Origin: Armatimonadota bacterium
GTDB lineage: Bacteria; Armatimonadota; Zipacnadia; Zipacnadales; UBA11051
Direction of reading: 5' to 3'
Assembly: GCA_030612305.1 (NCBI GenBank)
Contig: JAUWOG010000120.1
Coordinates: 1 to 7,018, forward strand
Length of the DNA stretch: 7,018 nt
Positions 5,826-7,018 of the stretch are shown one piece after another (position 1 is the first letter of the stretch; each line of letters begins with the position of its first letter). The translations under genes and the position numbers were made by a program. The notes beneath the pieces are model-generated. The model did not search any database. It worked only from the letters and a program-made list of their open reading frames with translations, and was not told the origin of the DNA.

Positions 5826-7018
5826 GTGACTGAAACCTCACAGCACCACAGCAGAGATCACAAGCCCCTGGTCAGCGTAATCATACCCACCTACAATCGG
5901 TGGCCCTTAGTGACCGAAACCATTGACAGCGCGCTGGGGCAGGACTACCCCAACGTTGAAGTCATAGTCGTGGACGATGGCTCGACGGACGAGACGGAGA
6001 CAGAACTGCCCAAGAGGTACGGCTCGCGGGTCCGATACCTCAAGCAGGAGAACCAGGGCCCTGGGGCAGCGCGCAATACGGGGATTGAGATTGCAGCGGG
6101 GGAGTACATTGCCTTCCTCGACAGCGACGACCTGTGGCTGCCAAACAAGCTCTCGGTGCAGGTGGCAGCGATGGCGGACAACGAGGAATGGGCCCTCGCC
6201 TACAACCCGTGCGTGATAGTCGCTGCAGACGGGCGCAACACGGGCCAGCTATACATGCATACCGGCCGAGGCAGGAGAGGCGATAACTTCGAACTGATGC
6301 TGAATCTGCAGCCGATCATGACCTCGGCGGTGATTATGAGGCGAGCCGTCTTTGACAAGGTCGGCGTCTTCGACGAACAGATGCTCAGCGCGCAAGACAT
6401 CGATCTTTGGCTCCGCGTAACCATGCATTATCCCGGGGGCTACATCAGGGCGCCATTGACGCTAACGCGGGAGCACCCCGGTCGTTGGAGTCATTATGTG
6501 AAACCGACAGGCATCCGCATGCGTGCAGCCGTGTACATGTTCCGCAAGCTGTTGTCGAGCCTGCCACCCGAAAGAGAGAGTTCGCGTCCCCGAATACAGC
6601 TATCATTGCTTTGGTCCGAGTTCCATCTGCTCTGCCTGGACGCGGAGGGCCTTACGTGGGCGGAGTTCGCAGACGAAGTGGCCAAGGCCTTTCGCACAGC
6701 CAAGGATCTGTGCGCGATCCATCATCTCTGCGCCTGGACCGTGGAGGCCATTGGCGAGTGGGAGCGCACGCACAGCACGCAATCCCCAGCGCCTTCGGCC
6801 AGCCCGGAGCAGCTTGGCTCCCTGGTCGAGGTCATCGCCTCCGAGGCCCAACGGAGGGGATCGAGCAAGAACGCGTGGAAGGCCTGCCTCTTCTCCGAGC
6901 TGGGGCTCCACCGGCTCGGCCAAAGAAGAGTGGGAAGCGCGCTAGGATACCTGGCTAGAGGCGCTGGCAGGCATCTGCCCGCCGCCGTCGCCCACTGTGT
7001 CTGGGAGTTTGCACGCGC
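5826..7018 (+). CDS. GT2 family glycosyltransferase (3' end beyond the window)
   Basis: A predicted inverting GT-A glycosyltransferase acting on the cytoplasmic face. The frame is open from the GTG at 5826 to the right edge (397 full codons) with no stop, so the C-terminus is missing. Motifs appear in family order: LVSVIIPTYNRW (15-26), VIVVDDGSTDET (46-57), NQGPGAARNTGI (76-87), the metal-binding region AFLDSDDLWLPNKL (96-109, DxD at D99-D101), and QDIDLWLRV (190-198), which matches the acceptor-side ED motif with Q in place of E. After about residue 225 comes a long helical extension of unknown role, rich in alanine, leucine and charged residues. The purine-rich AAGGCAGG (5808-5815) lies ten bases before the GTG. 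The gene is only distantly related to the shortened GT2 upstream, since their DNA differs widely even in the shared motif region, so it is not a recent duplicate. Its sugar donor is not evident. Confidence 0.88.
   Translation, partial: MTETSQHHSRDHKPLVSVIIPTYNRWPLVTETIDSALGQDYPNVEVIVVDDGSTDETETELPKRYGSRVRYLKQENQGPGAARNTGIEIAAGEYIAFLDSDDLWLPNKLSVQVAAMADNEEWALAYNPCVIVAADGRNTGQLYMHTGRGRRGDNFELMLNLQPIMTSAVIMRRAVFDKVGVFDEQMLSAQDIDLWLRVTMHYPGGYIRAPLTLTREHPGRWSHYVKPTGIRMRAAVYMFRKLLSSLPPERESSRPRIQLSLLWSEFHLLCLDAEGLTWAEFADEVAKAFRTAKDLCAIHHLCAWTVEAIGEWERTHSTQSPAPSASPEQLGSLVEVIASEAQRRGSSKNAWKACLFSELGLHRLGQRRVGSALGYLARGAGRHLPAAVAHCVWEFAR

Noticed and set aside
5345..5995. Similarity between the two GT2 genes as a possible recent duplication
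   Set aside because: Only the shared protein motifs agree; the DNA differs widely between them, unlike the gap-free methyltransferase repeats, so they are distant family members.
6407..6958. Open frame of 183 codons on the plus strand near the right edge
   Set aside because: It overlaps the GT2 gene that starts at 5826, whose frame carries all the family motifs; the overlapping product is rich in arginine, glycine and proline with no family signal.

Overview
The window is a piece of a bacterial surface-polysaccharide or glycan biosynthesis locus. All convincing genes lie on the plus strand and are closely spaced. The DNA is GC-rich (roughly 60% by eye), starts include ATG and GTG with Shine-Dalgarno sites, and no intron, tRNA, rRNA, CRISPR array or transposase is visible. 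The gene families occur in many phyla, so I cannot place the organism more precisely than a GC-rich bacterium.

Layout. Positions 1-369 are a leader with no recognisable gene. Then come a Wzx-type polysaccharide flippase (370-1875), a class I SAM-dependent methyltransferase (1951-2733), a zone of gene fragments (2714-2972), an FkbM-family methyltransferase (2991-3920) and a GT4 glycosyltransferase (4023-5159). A 120-base gap that may hold a second GT4-type C-terminal tail follows. Next are a shortened, probably decayed GT2 glycosyltransferase (5283-5753), a GC-rich hairpin (5773-5789), and a GT2 glycosyltransferase that starts at 5826 and runs off the right edge.

How the genes could work together (inference from families): the GT4 and GT2 enzymes add sugars to a lipid-linked oligosaccharide, the two methyltransferases decorate sugars or related groups, and the Wzx protein flips the lipid-linked product across the inner membrane. 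No polymerase (Wzy), chain-length regulator, initiating transferase or nucleotide-sugar gene is in the window, so the locus must continue outside it or be completed elsewhere.

The most striking feature is the methyltransferase region. The 5' part of the first methyltransferase (1969-2105) recurs as a truncated copy at 2836-2972, just before FkbM. The 3' end of FkbM (3857-3945) recurs at 2714-2802, just after the first methyltransferase. No gaps are needed inside either repeat pair. This is the pattern expected if an ancestral methyltransferase-FkbM pair was tandemly duplicated and each copy then lost the opposite gene. The first methyltransferase now ends on a stop codon supplied by the FkbM-derived segment read out of frame. 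The shortened GT2 gene and the possible orphan GT4 tail suggest that this part of the locus has been rearranged repeatedly.
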